Assembly (NCBI RefSeq): GCF_018449525.1
Contig: NZ_JAAVUS010000010.1
Coordinates: forward strand, 62,001-126,000
Length of the DNA stretch: 64,000 nt
Direction: 5' to 3'
Origin: Bradyrhizobium sp. dw_78
GTDB taxonomy: Bacteria; Pseudomonadota; Alphaproteobacteria; Rhizobiales; Xanthobacteraceae
Positions 34,003-42,286 of this stretch are shown piece after piece. The position numbers and the translations under genes are program-made. Position 1 is the first letter of the stretch. Each line of letters opens with the position of its first letter. The notes beneath the pieces are model-generated. The model ran no database searches, was not told the DNA's origin, and worked only from the letters and a program-made list of their open reading frames with translations.

Positions 34003-36783
34003 GTGTTCGCCAAGGTCAAAAAGCTGATCCGTTCTACCCAAGGTGCAGTCATAAGCTATCAAGTCAACGGCAAGGATTTTTTCGAACGTCCCGGGACCGG
34101 GCAGTGCTTGCGAACGTTTCTGCGCGATCTCGGGCATTTTGGCGTGAAGAAAGGCTGCGACGCTGGTGACTGTGGCGCCTGCACAGTGCTGCTCGACGGC
34201 GAACCGGTGCATAGTTGCCTGATCCCGGCGTTCCGCGCCGATGGCCATGCCATCACGACGATTGAAGGCCTCGCCCCCGATGGCGGCATCCATCCGATGC
34301 AGCAGGCATTCCTTGACGCCCAGGCTTTTCAATGCGGGTTTTGCACCGCCGGCATGATCCTGACCTGCGCCTCGCTGAACCAGGCGCAGCGGCGGGATCT
34401 CGATGCGGCGTTGAAAGGCAACCTCTGCCGTTGCACCGGCTACCGCGCCATCGAAGACGCGCTCAACGACCGGAACAATGTGGAAGACGCCGCGGCCGGT
34501 ACGGCGTTCGGCCGCAGCCTGCCCGCCCCGGCCGGGCCGCAAGTGGTCACCGGGGCCGTGCGCTATACGTTCGATATCGCGATGGAAGGCCTGCTGCACA
34601 TCAAAATGGCGCGCTCGCCGCATCCGCACGCCAATATCCGCTCGATCGACAAGACCGCCGCGCTGGCGGTGCCCGGCGTGCATGCGGTGTTCACGCATGA
34701 GGATGCGCCGGACCGGCTGTTTTCCACCGCGCGGCATGAGCGCCTGACCCGGAATCCCGACGATACCCGCGTGCTCGACAATGTCGTGCGCTTCATCGGC
34801 CAGAAGGTCGCTGCCGTGGTCGCCGATAGCGAGGCCGCCGCCGAGGAAGGCTGCCGCCGTCTCAAGATCGAATACGATATCCTGCCCGCCGTGTTCGACC
34901 CCGCGGAGGCGATCGCGCCTGGCGCGCCCGCCATCCATCCCGACAAGACGGTCGAACAGCGCGTCAGCAATGCGTCACGCAATATCATCGTCGAAATCCA
35001 TGGTGAATTCGGCGATGTCGCGGCTGCATTGGCGCAGGCCGCCGTCACCTATGAGGGCACGTTCACGACCCAGCGGGTTCAGCACGGCCATCTGGAAACC
35101 CATGGCGGCGTTGCCTGGGTCGATGCGGATGGCGTCCTCAACGTCCGCTCCAGCACCCAGACGCCGTTCCTGGCGCGCCGCGGGCTGGCCGAGATCTTCG
35201 ATCTGGCGCCGGAAAAGGTCCGCGTGTTTTGCGAGCGCGTCGGCGGCGGTTTTGGCGGCAAGCAGGAAATGTTCGTCGAGGACATTCTGGCGCTCGCCGC
35301 GCTCAAGACCGGGCGTCCGGTCAAGCTTGAACTGACCCGCGAAGAGCAGTTCACCGCAACGTCGACGCGGCATCCGATGCGGGTGACTGTCAAAGCCGGC
35401 GCCGCCGCGGACGGAACGCTGACGGCGCTGCAAATCGACGTACTCTCCGACACCGGCGCTTACGGCAATCATGGACGCTCGGTGCTGTTTCACGCCTGCA
35501 ACGAGTCCATCAGCGCCTATAATTGTCCGAACAAAAAGGTCGACGCCGCCGTCGTCTATACCAATACGGTGCCGGCCGGGGCGTTTCGCGGCTACGGCCT
35601 GCCGCAAACCACCTTTGCGGTCGAGGCGGCGATGGATGAACTGGCGAGAAGCCTCGGCATCAGCCCGTATGATTTTCGCCGACGCAACGTGGTGAAGGCA
35701 GGCGATCCGATCCTGGCTCCGCCCGGACCGGGCCACGATGATGTCGTATATGGCAGCTACGGGCTGGACCAATGCCTCGACCTGGTGGAGCGTGCCATGC
35801 AGGACGACACATCCGCGCCGGAGCTATCGGCCGAGTGGTTGACCGGCGAAGGCATGGCGTTGACGATGATCACGACCGTTCCGCCGGATGGCCATATCGC
35901 CGACGCCAGAATCTCGCTCCGCGAGGATGGCGGCTTCGAGCTTGTGGTCGGCACCGCCGAATTCGGCAACGGCACCAGCACGGTGCATCGGCAAATCGCC
36001 GCCACCGCGCTGGCGACGACCGTGGAACGAATCCACCTGCGCCAATCCGACACCGCCAATGGCGGACACGACACCGGCGCCTATGGCAGCACCGGAACAT
36101 TCGTCGCCGGACGCGCGACCCAGGCGGCGGCCGAAAGCCTCGCCGCCGATCTGAAGAATTTTGCCGCGGCCGAAACCAAAATGAATGCCGAGGCCTGCGT
36201 GCTTGAAAACGATGCCGTGATCTGCGGCAATCGGCGCATGTCGTTCGCCCACCTCGCGACAGCGGCGCGGGCACAAGGAAAAACGCTGATCGCACACGGC
36301 AATTCGGCCGGCACGCCGCGCTCGGTGGCGTTCAATGTGCAGGGCTTCCGCATCGCCGTGAACAAGGATACCGGCATCATCAGGATATTAAAGAGCGTGC
36401 AGGCTGCGGATGCCGGCATCGTCGCCAATCCGATGCAGTGCCGCGGCCAGATCGAGGGCGGTGTCGCGCAGTCGCTCGGCGCGACGCTATACGAGGAAAT
36501 GGAACTGAATGGCGGCCGCGTGATGAATCCGAAGTTCCGGGAATATCACCTGATTTCATTTGCGGATGTACCCCGCACCGAGGTGTATTTCGCCGACACC
36601 AGCGACACAATCGGGCCGATGGGCGCGAAATCGATGAGTGAAAGCCCGTACAATCCGGTGGCCGCGGCGCTCGGCAATGCGCTCAAGGACGCAACCGGTA
36701 TCCGCTTCACCGCGGTGCCGTTCAAGCCGGACCGGCTGTTTCCCGCCCTGCATGAGAAGTACGGTCGCACGGCTCGCCGATAG
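34003..36783 (+). CDS. Xanthine dehydrogenase-family hydroxylase, fused 2Fe-2S and molybdenum subunits
   Basis: 926 residues from GTG 34003, the first start after an in-frame stop. Residues 1-155 carry two 2Fe-2S clusters: Cys52, 57, 60, 72 (plant type) and Cys111, 114, 142, 144. Residues 180-926 are the molybdopterin cytosine dinucleotide domain, with VCERVGGGFGGKQEMFVEDI-like glycines, VPAGAFRGYGLPQTTFAVEA, and a C-terminal GPMGAKSMSESPYNPVAA carrying the probable catalytic Glu. No FAD subunit is encoded here, so electrons must go to another acceptor. It likely hydroxylates an N-heterocycle or an aldehyde. The GntR genes downstream are convergent. Confidence 0.88.
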   Translation: MFAKVKKLIRSTQGAVISYQVNGKDFFERPGTGQCLRTFLRDLGHFGVKKGCDAGDCGACTVLLDGEPVHSCLIPAFRADGHAITTIEGLAPDGGIHPMQQAFLDAQAFQCGFCTAGMILTCASLNQAQRRDLDAALKGNLCRCTGYRAIEDALNDRNNVEDAAAGTAFGRSLPAPAGPQVVTGAVRYTFDIAMEGLLHIKMARSPHPHANIRSIDKTAALAVPGVHAVFTHEDAPDRLFSTARHERLTRNPDDTRVLDNVVRFIGQKVAAVVADSEAAAEEGCRRLKIEYDILPAVFDPAEAIAPGAPAIHPDKTVEQRVSNASRNIIVEIHGEFGDVAAALAQAAVTYEGTFTTQRVQHGHLETHGGVAWVDADGVLNVRSSTQTPFLARRGLAEIFDLAPEKVRVFCERVGGGFGGKQEMFVEDILALAALKTGRPVKLELTREEQFTATSTRHPMRVTVKAGAAADGTLTALQIDVLSDTGAYGNHGRSVLFHACNESISAYNCPNKKVDAAVVYTNTVPAGAFRGYGLPQTTFAVEAAMDELARSLGISPYDFRRRNVVKAGDPILAPPGPGHDDVVYGSYGLDQCLDLVERAMQDDTSAPELSAEWLTGEGMALTMITTVPPDGHIADARISLREDGGFELVVGTAEFGNGTSTVHRQIAATALATTVERIHLRQSDTANGGHDTGAYGSTGTFVAGRATQAAAESLAADLKNFAAAETKMNAEACVLENDAVICGNRRMSFAHLATAARAQGKTLIAHGNSAGTPRSVAFNVQGFRIAVNKDTGIIRILKSVQAADAGIVANPMQCRGQIEGGVAQSLGATLYEEMELNGGRVMNPKFREYHLISFADVPRTEVYFADTSDTIGPMGAKSMSESPYNPVAAALGNALKDATGIRFTAVPFKPDRLFPALHEKYGRTARR

Positions 36784-36877
36784 ACTTTAGCCCAAAGCCA
36801 ATCGCGCGCCTCGTCCCATGCAACCCAAGTAATCGTTTCAGAAGTGATCGCTTCCATCGCTTTCGAACCGTGCGGGA

Positions 36878-37639
36878 TTACAGGCTTCGAATTTGTCCGA
36901 CCACTTCTTCGCGCAGAATATCGAGATGCTCCAGCATGGCATTTCTCGCGCCTTGAGCGTCGTTGGCGATCAAGGCATCGATCAGCTTCAGGTGTTCAAT
37001 ACGATCCGATCGATTTTTCCCGGGAAACTCCGTCAGTTCGAACAGTCGGGTGCGACGCCGCAGGTTACGGACCAGATCGGCCAGGCAATCGTTTCGCAGT
37101 GAGTTCGCGATGTTCAGATGGATGCTTTCATCGAGGGCGAAAAGATCCGCGCTGGTTTGATTTTCCGGCGCCGCCAGCACCTTTTGCTTGAGGCCGGCGA
37201 GCAGGGACAGATCCATTTTTCCGGTGGCGAGGAACGCAGCCTCCGGCTCGATCAATCTGCGGACGTGAAGCATATCCAGGAACTCCTTGACGGAGACCCG
37301 ACGCACCACGAGCGCGCGGCCCGACCGCTCCAGAAGCCCCTCTCCTTCGAGCCGTCCCAGCGCGTCGCGAATCGGCGTCCGCGACAGATTGAGCTTCTCG
37401 GCGAGCCGGCTCTCCTGAATGACGTCCCCTCCCCGGAGCGATCCGTTGGACAACCTCTCCGTGAGATAATCATAAGCCCGGTCCGCCATGCTGGGCGCGC
37501 TTGTATGCGCATCCAGAACGCTCACCCTGCCGGCCCGCTTCCGTATCGTGCTTTTGCGGCTATGCGCGACCCGTTCGAGCTTCGGCTTGGCCTTTTGCCG
37601 GCCCGGTTCGGTTTTGCTCTTCGTTTTCATCTTCTTCAT
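36878..37639 (-). CDS. GntR family regulator (FCD/FadR type) with basic N-terminal tail
   Basis: 253 residues from ATG 37639, set by an ATGA overlap with the upstream regulator gene. Residues 1-50 are a Lys/Arg-rich tail (MKKMKTKSKTEPGRQKAKPK) not found in the paralogues. The winged helix is at about 58-120 (AYDYLTERLSNGSLRGGDVI; NLSRTPIRDALGRLEGEGLL). The FCD ligand domain follows, with metal-type residues in ALDESIHLNIANSLRN and DRIEHLKLIDALIANDA. Two regulators in one operon suggest cross-regulation or heteromers. Confidence 0.9.
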   Translation of the reverse strand: MKKMKTKSKTEPGRQKAKPKLERVAHSRKSTIRKRAGRVSVLDAHTSAPSMADRAYDYLTERLSNGSLRGGDVIQESRLAEKLNLSRTPIRDALGRLEGEGLLERSGRALVVRRVSVKEFLDMLHVRRLIEPEAAFLATGKMDLSLLAGLKQKVLAAPENQTSADLFALDESIHLNIANSLRNDCLADLVRNLRRRTRLFELTEFPGKNRSDRIEHLKLIDALIANDAQGARNAMLEHLDILREEVVGQIRSL

Positions 37640-38337
37640 GGGCTTCCTATCGCAAGAATCGCTTCCACGATCGCGCTTCTCACATTGTCGATATGATCCG
37701 CCATCGATTTGCGCGCCGCGACGGCGTCTCCGGATGCCACGGCGTCCAGAATGGCAAGATGCTCGGTCGCTCCCGGATGCAATCTGTCCGGAATGCGCTC
37801 GGTCGAGAAAATATGTGTCCGCCGGCGCAGATCGAGGATGGTCGTCGCCAGCAGCCTGTTCTGGGCAGCGTCGGAAACCATGCCGTGAACCAGATCGTCG
37901 ACGGCCCAATGTTCGGCAACGCTCGGCTTTTCTTTCTCGAGAAGCCCGGCGATTGCATCGCGGCCCGACTGAACCAGGCGCGGCGCCAGCCCCTTTTCGG
38001 CAGCCAGACCGGCCGCCTCGACCTCGAACAACTTTCTCGTCTTCAATATCTGCACGTATTTCTGTACGGGCATTTTGGAGACCATCGGCGAGCGATTTTC
38101 AAATGGCGTCACGAGGCCCTCGGCCGCCAGCCGCGATATCGCCTCGCGCAGCGGCGTCCTCGAGATACCCAGTTTTTCCGCAAGCCTGCGCTCCTGCAGG
38201 ATCGTCCCCGGCGCCAGTTCCCCGGCCAGGTACAGATCCAGCAATTTTGTATAAGCGACCTCGCTCAGCGGGCGCTTTTCCAAACTTTCGTCCGGGTCAG
38301 AAGCAGTTCCCGGCGGCCTTCCGAGCTTTAATGCCAT
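37636..38337 (-). CDS. GntR family regulator (FCD/FadR type)
   Basis: 233 residues. Winged helix at about 25-90 (AYTKLLDLYLAGELAPGTIL; GISRTPLREAISRLAAEGLV); FCD domain with VDDLVHGMVSDAAQNRLL and LHPGATEHLAILDAVASGDA. It is the first gene of a two-regulator operon. Its 5' leader contains three 14-bp iterons starting six bases from the ATG and the GTGTATACCA motif 69 bases upstream, so autoregulation is likely. Confidence 0.92.
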   Translation of the reverse strand: MALKLGRPPGTASDPDESLEKRPLSEVAYTKLLDLYLAGELAPGTILQERRLAEKLGISRTPLREAISRLAAEGLVTPFENRSPMVSKMPVQKYVQILKTRKLFEVEAAGLAAEKGLAPRLVQSGRDAIAGLLEKEKPSVAEHWAVDDLVHGMVSDAAQNRLLATTILDLRRRTHIFSTERIPDRLHPGATEHLAILDAVASGDAVAARKSMADHIDNVRSAIVEAILAIGSP

Positions 38338-38342
38338 TAATT

Positions 38343-38384
38343 ACCGAGATTCAATTATCGAGATGCAACGACCGAGATTCTTGG
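38343..38384. repeat. Three 14-bp iterons in the regulator leader
   Basis: Units begin at 38343 (ACCGAGATTCAATT), 38357 (ATCGAGATGCAACG) and 38371 (ACCGAGATTCTTGG) with an exact 14-base period. They occupy the 5' leader of the GntR gene at 37636-38337. Confidence 0.75.
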
Positions 38385-38405
38385 GAAACACCGTGAGAAG
38401 ACTTC

Positions 38406-38421
38406 GTGTATACCAGCGCAA
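38406..38421. promoter_or_regulatory. Candidate GntR operator, copy A
   Basis: GTGTATACCAGCGCAA lies between the divergent GntR genes. It matches 14 of 16 bases at both 38536-38551 and 44763-44778. The core read on the other strand is TGGTATACAC, half of the palindrome TGGTATACCA. Confidence 0.5.
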
Positions 38422-38535
38422 TGCCTTAGCACTGGAGCGCCGCAGGGCGCAATTGCTGCAGATCAAGACGCAAGGTGGAATTTGTAGGCAACATGCTGTT
38501 TAAGCAAGGTAAAAGCGAACTTCAAAGGTAAAACT

Positions 38536-38551
38536 GTGAATACCAGGGCAA
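38536..38551. promoter_or_regulatory. Candidate GntR operator, copy E (overlaps a start codon)
   Basis: GTGAATACCAGGGCAA differs from copy A at two positions and includes the GTG start of the third regulator. If it is a true site, binding would block initiation directly. It is also coding sequence, so it could be chance. Confidence 0.35.
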
Positions 38552-39243
38552 CAGGCCGACCAGATCCCGGAGCCCGGGGCGCCGACCTCTTGCGGCCGGA
38601 AAGCCTCGGCGAACAAGCTTACAACCGCCTGATCGAAATGATGCTCGCCGGCGAGTTCAGGCCCGGAACCATCCTGCAGGAGCGAGGATTAGCCTCGATC
38701 CTGAATGTCTCGAGAACGCCGCTTCGGGAAGCATTGGGCCGACTGGCGAACAAGGGGCTGATCGCACGCGAGGCGGGCCGTTTCGTCATGGTGGACGGGT
38801 TGGACGTCCAGCGGCTGGTCGAGACCTTCAGCTTGCGCCGGCTGCTTGAAACGGAATTTGCCGGCCTGGCTGCGGGCAAAGTTGCGAAAGAACAGATCGA
38901 GCATCAGCGGGCCCGGGCGCATGAATTCCTGGCATTGCCCTCGCCGTCCCCCGGCGACTATTGGAACGCAGATAATGCCCTGCACAGTCTGATCGCGGAT
39001 GCGGCTGGCAACGAGTTCGCGGCATCGCTGGCATTGGATGTGAGACGCCTGACCCATGTTCTCGTTCCCCATCGCACGAAAGATCAGATCAGGTCGGGCG
39101 TTATGGAGCATTTTGCCATCATGGACGCCGTTTTGGCCGGAGACGCGTTGCGATCCCGCGAACTCATGGAAGAGCACCTGGCCGGGGAAAAAAGCGCAGG
39201 CTTGGCCAGCGCGCTAGGCGATCCGATCGAGGTTTCCGCCTGA
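38536..39243 (+). CDS. GntR family regulator (FCD/FadR type)
   Basis: 235 residues from GTG 38536. Winged helix at about 26-92 (AYNRLIEMMLAGEFRPGTIL; NVSRTPLREALGRLANKGLI), FCD domain (ADNALHSLIADAAGNEF; IRSGVMEHFAIMDAVLAGDA). It is clearly paralogous to the regulator encoded divergently at 37636-38337, including the TILQER segment after the wing entry. It precedes the dihydroorotase gene on the same strand, with 173 bases between. Confidence 0.9.
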   Translation: MNTRATGRPDPGARGADLLRPESLGEQAYNRLIEMMLAGEFRPGTILQERGLASILNVSRTPLREALGRLANKGLIAREAGRFVMVDGLDVQRLVETFSLRRLLETEFAGLAAGKVAKEQIEHQRARAHEFLALPSPSPGDYWNADNALHSLIADAAGNEFAASLALDVRRLTHVLVPHRTKDQIRSGVMEHFAIMDAVLAGDALRSRELMEEHLAGEKSAGLASALGDPIEVSA

Positions 39244-39352
39244 CCGCTTTTGACACTCGACTATCTTCTCACCGGCCCTTTTCAAGGAAGGCAAGCGAGC
39301 GTTTGCCAAGCCGCTCCCGGTGGAGTTAAGACGCCCCTGCCAGCACCTCGAA

Positions 39353-39365
39353 TTGGCAGTGCCAA
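39353..39365. promoter_or_regulatory. 13-bp palindrome upstream of the dihydroorotase gene
   Basis: TTGGCAGTGCCAA is a perfect inverted repeat with a one-base centre, 51 bases before the ATG. It is a possible operator. It does not fit a sigma-54 promoter because no GC-12 element follows at the right distance. Confidence 0.4.
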
Positions 39366-39416
39366 CACGGATCACGGCTCAATTCACGTCGGCGTTAATT
39401 TTATGAGGCGGGACTC

Positions 39417-40454
39417 ATGCAAAGCCTAACCTTTCGCAGGCCAAGCGACCTTCACGTTCACTTTCGCGATTCAGAGGTTCTTGAAGCCGTGGTTCCCTTT
39501 ACCGCGCGTGCCTTCTGTACCGCGACCGTGATGCCGAATTTGGTCCCTCCGGTCCGGACCGCCCGGGAGGCCGCCGCCTACCGTGACCGTATCAACGCCG
39601 CGGTGCCAAACGGCGTCCGGTTCGAGCCGCGCATGACATGCTATTTGACCGACCAATCCGATCCGCAGGATCTCTCGGAAGGCCACAAGGCCGGGATTTT
39701 TACCGCCGCCAAACTCTATCCGGCTCACGCCACCACGAATTCGGGGCACGGCGTGACCTCGATCGACAAGATTCAGCGGGTGCTGGAAACCATGCAGGAT
39801 CGCGGCATTCCGCTGCTCATTCATGGCGAGGTGACCCGCCATGACGTGGATATCTTTGACCGCGAGAAAATATTCATCGACGAAATTCTGATTCCGACAT
39901 TGCAGCGTTACCCTCGCCTGCGAGTCGTTCTGGAGCACATCACGACCAAGGAAGGCGCGGACGTCGCGTCGTCATTCGGCAACCGGCTTGGGGCGACGAT
40001 TACGCCCCAGCACCTGCTGTTCAATCGCAATGCGCTGTTCGATGGCGGGCTGCGGCCGCATATGTACTGCCTGCCGGTGCTCAAGCGCGAGGTACACCGC
40101 GAAGCGCTCCGGAAAGCCGCCACCAGCGGCCTGCCGAACTACTTCCTCGGCACCGATTCCGCACCGCATTTTCAGCATTTGAAGGAAGCCGACTGCGGCT
40201 GCGCGGGCGTCTTCAGCGCGCCGGTCGCGGTCGAGGCCTATCTTCAGGTCTTCGACGAAGAAAACGCGCTGGATAAATTCGAGAACTTCGCCTCGGTGTT
40301 CGGTCCGCAATTCTACGGTTTTGAGCCCTCTTCGACCCTGGTGACCTACGTCAAGAAGCCACGACAGGTGCCGGCATCGGTGCAGGTCGCCAATGTCGGC
40401 TCCCTGAAATCGCTCTTCGCCAATGACGAAGTGGCATGGTCCCTTGCGGGCTGA
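39417..40454 (+). CDS. pyrC: Dihydroorotase, class II (PyrC type)
   Basis: 345 residues. All ligands of the binuclear zinc site are present: His13 and His15 in DLHVHF, Lys99 in the KLYPAHATTNSG motif, His136 in LLIHGEV, His174 in VVLEHITT, and Asp in LGTDSAPH. GAGGCGGGA precedes the ATG. The family interconverts carbamoyl-aspartate and dihydroorotate. Its isolation from other pyr genes and its place behind a GntR regulator inside a catabolic region suggest either an extra copy or use in ring opening; this is inference. Confidence 0.93.
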   Translation: MQSLTFRRPSDLHVHFRDSEVLEAVVPFTARAFCTATVMPNLVPPVRTAREAAAYRDRINAAVPNGVRFEPRMTCYLTDQSDPQDLSEGHKAGIFTAAKLYPAHATTNSGHGVTSIDKIQRVLETMQDRGIPLLIHGEVTRHDVDIFDREKIFIDEILIPTLQRYPRLRVVLEHITTKEGADVASSFGNRLGATITPQHLLFNRNALFDGGLRPHMYCLPVLKREVHREALRKAATSGLPNYFLGTDSAPHFQHLKEADCGCAGVFSAPVAVEAYLQVFDEENALDKFENFASVFGPQFYGFEPSSTLVTYVKKPRQVPASVQVANVGSLKSLFANDEVAWSLAG

Positions 40455-40459
40455 TCATC

Positions 40460-41416
40460 TCAGGCGATTTTTTCAAGATGGAGCGGGCTTTCGGCAAGCC
40501 GTCGCTCCAGCCGTTGAACGAGCCCTTCCAGTTCTTCGAGATCATCACGCGATAGTCTTGGTCCCGGCGCGCGGACGAAGCTGCTTTTGATGGCGCCGCG
40601 ACGGCGCAATATTTCCTTGCGTAGCGCCAATCCGATCCCCGGTTGCGCCTCGTGGCGCAACAGCGGCAGATAGATATCGAAGACGTCCTCGCCTCCCGCC
40701 GCGTCGCCGGCTGCGAAACGGCGCGTCACCTCGACCAGCATTTCCGGATAGCCAAAGCCCGTCATCGCACCGTCGGCGCCCCTGGCCAGTTCCTGGGGCA
40801 GATAGAGACCGCCATTGCCGACCAGGATGCTGATCCGCCGGTGTTTTCCGTCGAGCGAACCGCGCCGCAGGCTCGTCAGCTTGTTGAAGCCCGGGCAATC
40901 CTCGTGCTTGAGCATCACCAATTGGGGAAAGGCGTCGATGAGCTTGTTGATGGTGTCGACCGAAATATGAACCAGCGTGGCCAGCGGAAAGTCCTGCAGG
41001 ACCATCGGAACCGAATGACCCAGCCCCTCGCAGACGCTGGCGAAATATTTGAACGTCTGCTCCTCCGTTCGCAGCGTCGAAATCGGCGCTACCATGACGC
41101 CGGCCGCTCCGGCCTCCATCGAATCCATCGCAAACCGCAGCAGCAGATCGGTCCCGGGATTGCTGACGCCGACGATGACCGGAATCTTGCCGCCGATCCG
41201 GCTGATAAACCGCTTGGTAACCGTGCGGCTTTCTTCCTCGGACAGTTTCGTGGCCTCGCCCATCATCCCGAGAATGGTCATGCCGGTGACGCCGCATCCG
41301 AGATAAAAATCGACCAGCCTGTCGATGCTGTTCAGATCGACCTTTCCGTCGTCCTGAAACGGCGTCGCGGCGATCACACATACGCCCTTCTCATCGGCAG
41401 TTATCAATCGGCTCAT
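40460..41416 (-). CDS. DapA/dihydrodipicolinate synthase-family lyase
   Basis: 318 residues from ATG 41416. TIM-barrel class I aldolase: GMTILGMMGEATKLSEEE (the G-x-x-G-E loop), VIVGVSNPGTD, and the Schiff-base Lys170 in VMLKHEDCPG. The conserved tyrosine of DapA (usually Y-N-x-P) is replaced: the segment reads VLQDFPLAT (141-144 QDFP). So it is unlikely to make dihydrodipicolinate and more likely a dedicated aldolase or hydro-lyase of the pathway. It is the last gene of the 13-kb minus-strand run. Confidence 0.88.
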   Translation of the reverse strand: MSRLITADEKGVCVIAATPFQDDGKVDLNSIDRLVDFYLGCGVTGMTILGMMGEATKLSEEESRTVTKRFISRIGGKIPVIVGVSNPGTDLLLRFAMDSMEAGAAGVMVAPISTLRTEEQTFKYFASVCEGLGHSVPMVLQDFPLATLVHISVDTINKLIDAFPQLVMLKHEDCPGFNKLTSLRRGSLDGKHRRISILVGNGGLYLPQELARGADGAMTGFGYPEMLVEVTRRFAAGDAAGGEDVFDIYLPLLRHEAQPGIGLALRKEILRRRGAIKSSFVRAPGPRLSRDDLEELEGLVQRLERRLAESPLHLEKIA

Positions 41417-41464
41417 CTTTGATTCCCAAAAGCTGTACTTGCGTCGCATCCGGAACGGATGTCG

Positions 41465-42286
41465 TCATCGCTCCGTTCGCTGCGAAACATGCCAGGGTAT
41501 CAGCCTGCGTTCGATCAGCTCGATAACCCAGTAGAACGCCATGCCCAGCGCGGAGAGCAGGACGATCGCGGCGAATTGGCGCGTGATGTCGAAATTCGAG
41601 GACGCCGCCAGGATCACATAGCCCAACCCGGCGTCGGCACCGACGAATTCGGCGACTACGGCGCCGATCACGGCAAGAACCGCCGCCATCTTCATGCCGG
41701 CCAGAACGCTCGGCAGCGCCTGCGGCAGACAGAAGCGCCAGAAGATTTGCCAGAGGTTCGCTCCCATCGAGTGAGCCAGATAGACCATCTGGGGCGGCGT
41801 CGCGCGCAGGCCGACGACGGAGTTGATGACGACCGGGAAAAACGCGATCGCGATCACGATCGCCACTTTCGGCGTGAGGCCGAAGCCGAACCACGCCAGC
41901 ATTACTGGCGCGATCGCCACTTTGGGCACGACCTGGGATCCGACGATCAGCGGATAAAGCGACTTGTTGAAGAACGGCGAGTAGCTCAGCAGGATGGCCA
42001 GGGGAAGACCGACCGCGACGCTGGCGGCGAAGCCAAGAAGTATGACGACGGAAGTGGCGAGCACATGAGGCATGAAGTAGCCCATATGAAGCGCGAGGTC
42101 TTTTCCGATATCATACGGCGCGGGAAGAAGATAAGCCGGCACTCCCATGAACGAACATGCGAACTGCCATAACAAAATCAGGACCACCAGCGCGATGAAG
42201 GCATAGGGCAGTTCAAACCGCTCGCGCCAATAGCGGCGGAATGCGTTCGATCCGACCATGCCGGAATCCACCGCCTCGACGGTCAT
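41465..42286 (-). CDS. ABC importer permease of the catabolic cluster
   Basis: 273 residues from ATG 42286, set by ATGA overlap with the ATPase gene. Six membrane segments; FMGVPAYLLPAPYDIGKDLA entry motif and EAA loop (YLAHSMGANLWQIFWRFCLP ... LPSVLAGMKMAAVLAVIGAV). It belongs to the SsuC/ThiX/RibX-type group that pairs with NMT1-like binding proteins; the partner is probably encoded at 52314-53330. Confidence 0.92.
   Translation of the reverse strand: MTVEAVDSGMVGSNAFRRYWRERFELPYAFIALVVLILLWQFACSFMGVPAYLLPAPYDIGKDLALHMGYFMPHVLATSVVILLGFAASVAVGLPLAILLSYSPFFNKSLYPLIVGSQVVPKVAIAPVMLAWFGFGLTPKVAIVIAIAFFPVVINSVVGLRATPPQMVYLAHSMGANLWQIFWRFCLPQALPSVLAGMKMAAVLAVIGAVVAEFVGADAGLGYVILAASSNFDITRQFAAIVLLSALGMAFYWVIELIERRLIPWHVSQRTER

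Noticed and set aside
39353..39380. Sigma-54 promoter upstream of the dihydroorotase gene
   Set aside because: TTGGCAGTGCCAA resembles a -24 element but no TTGC-type -12 element follows at the required spacing; it is better read as an operator palindrome.
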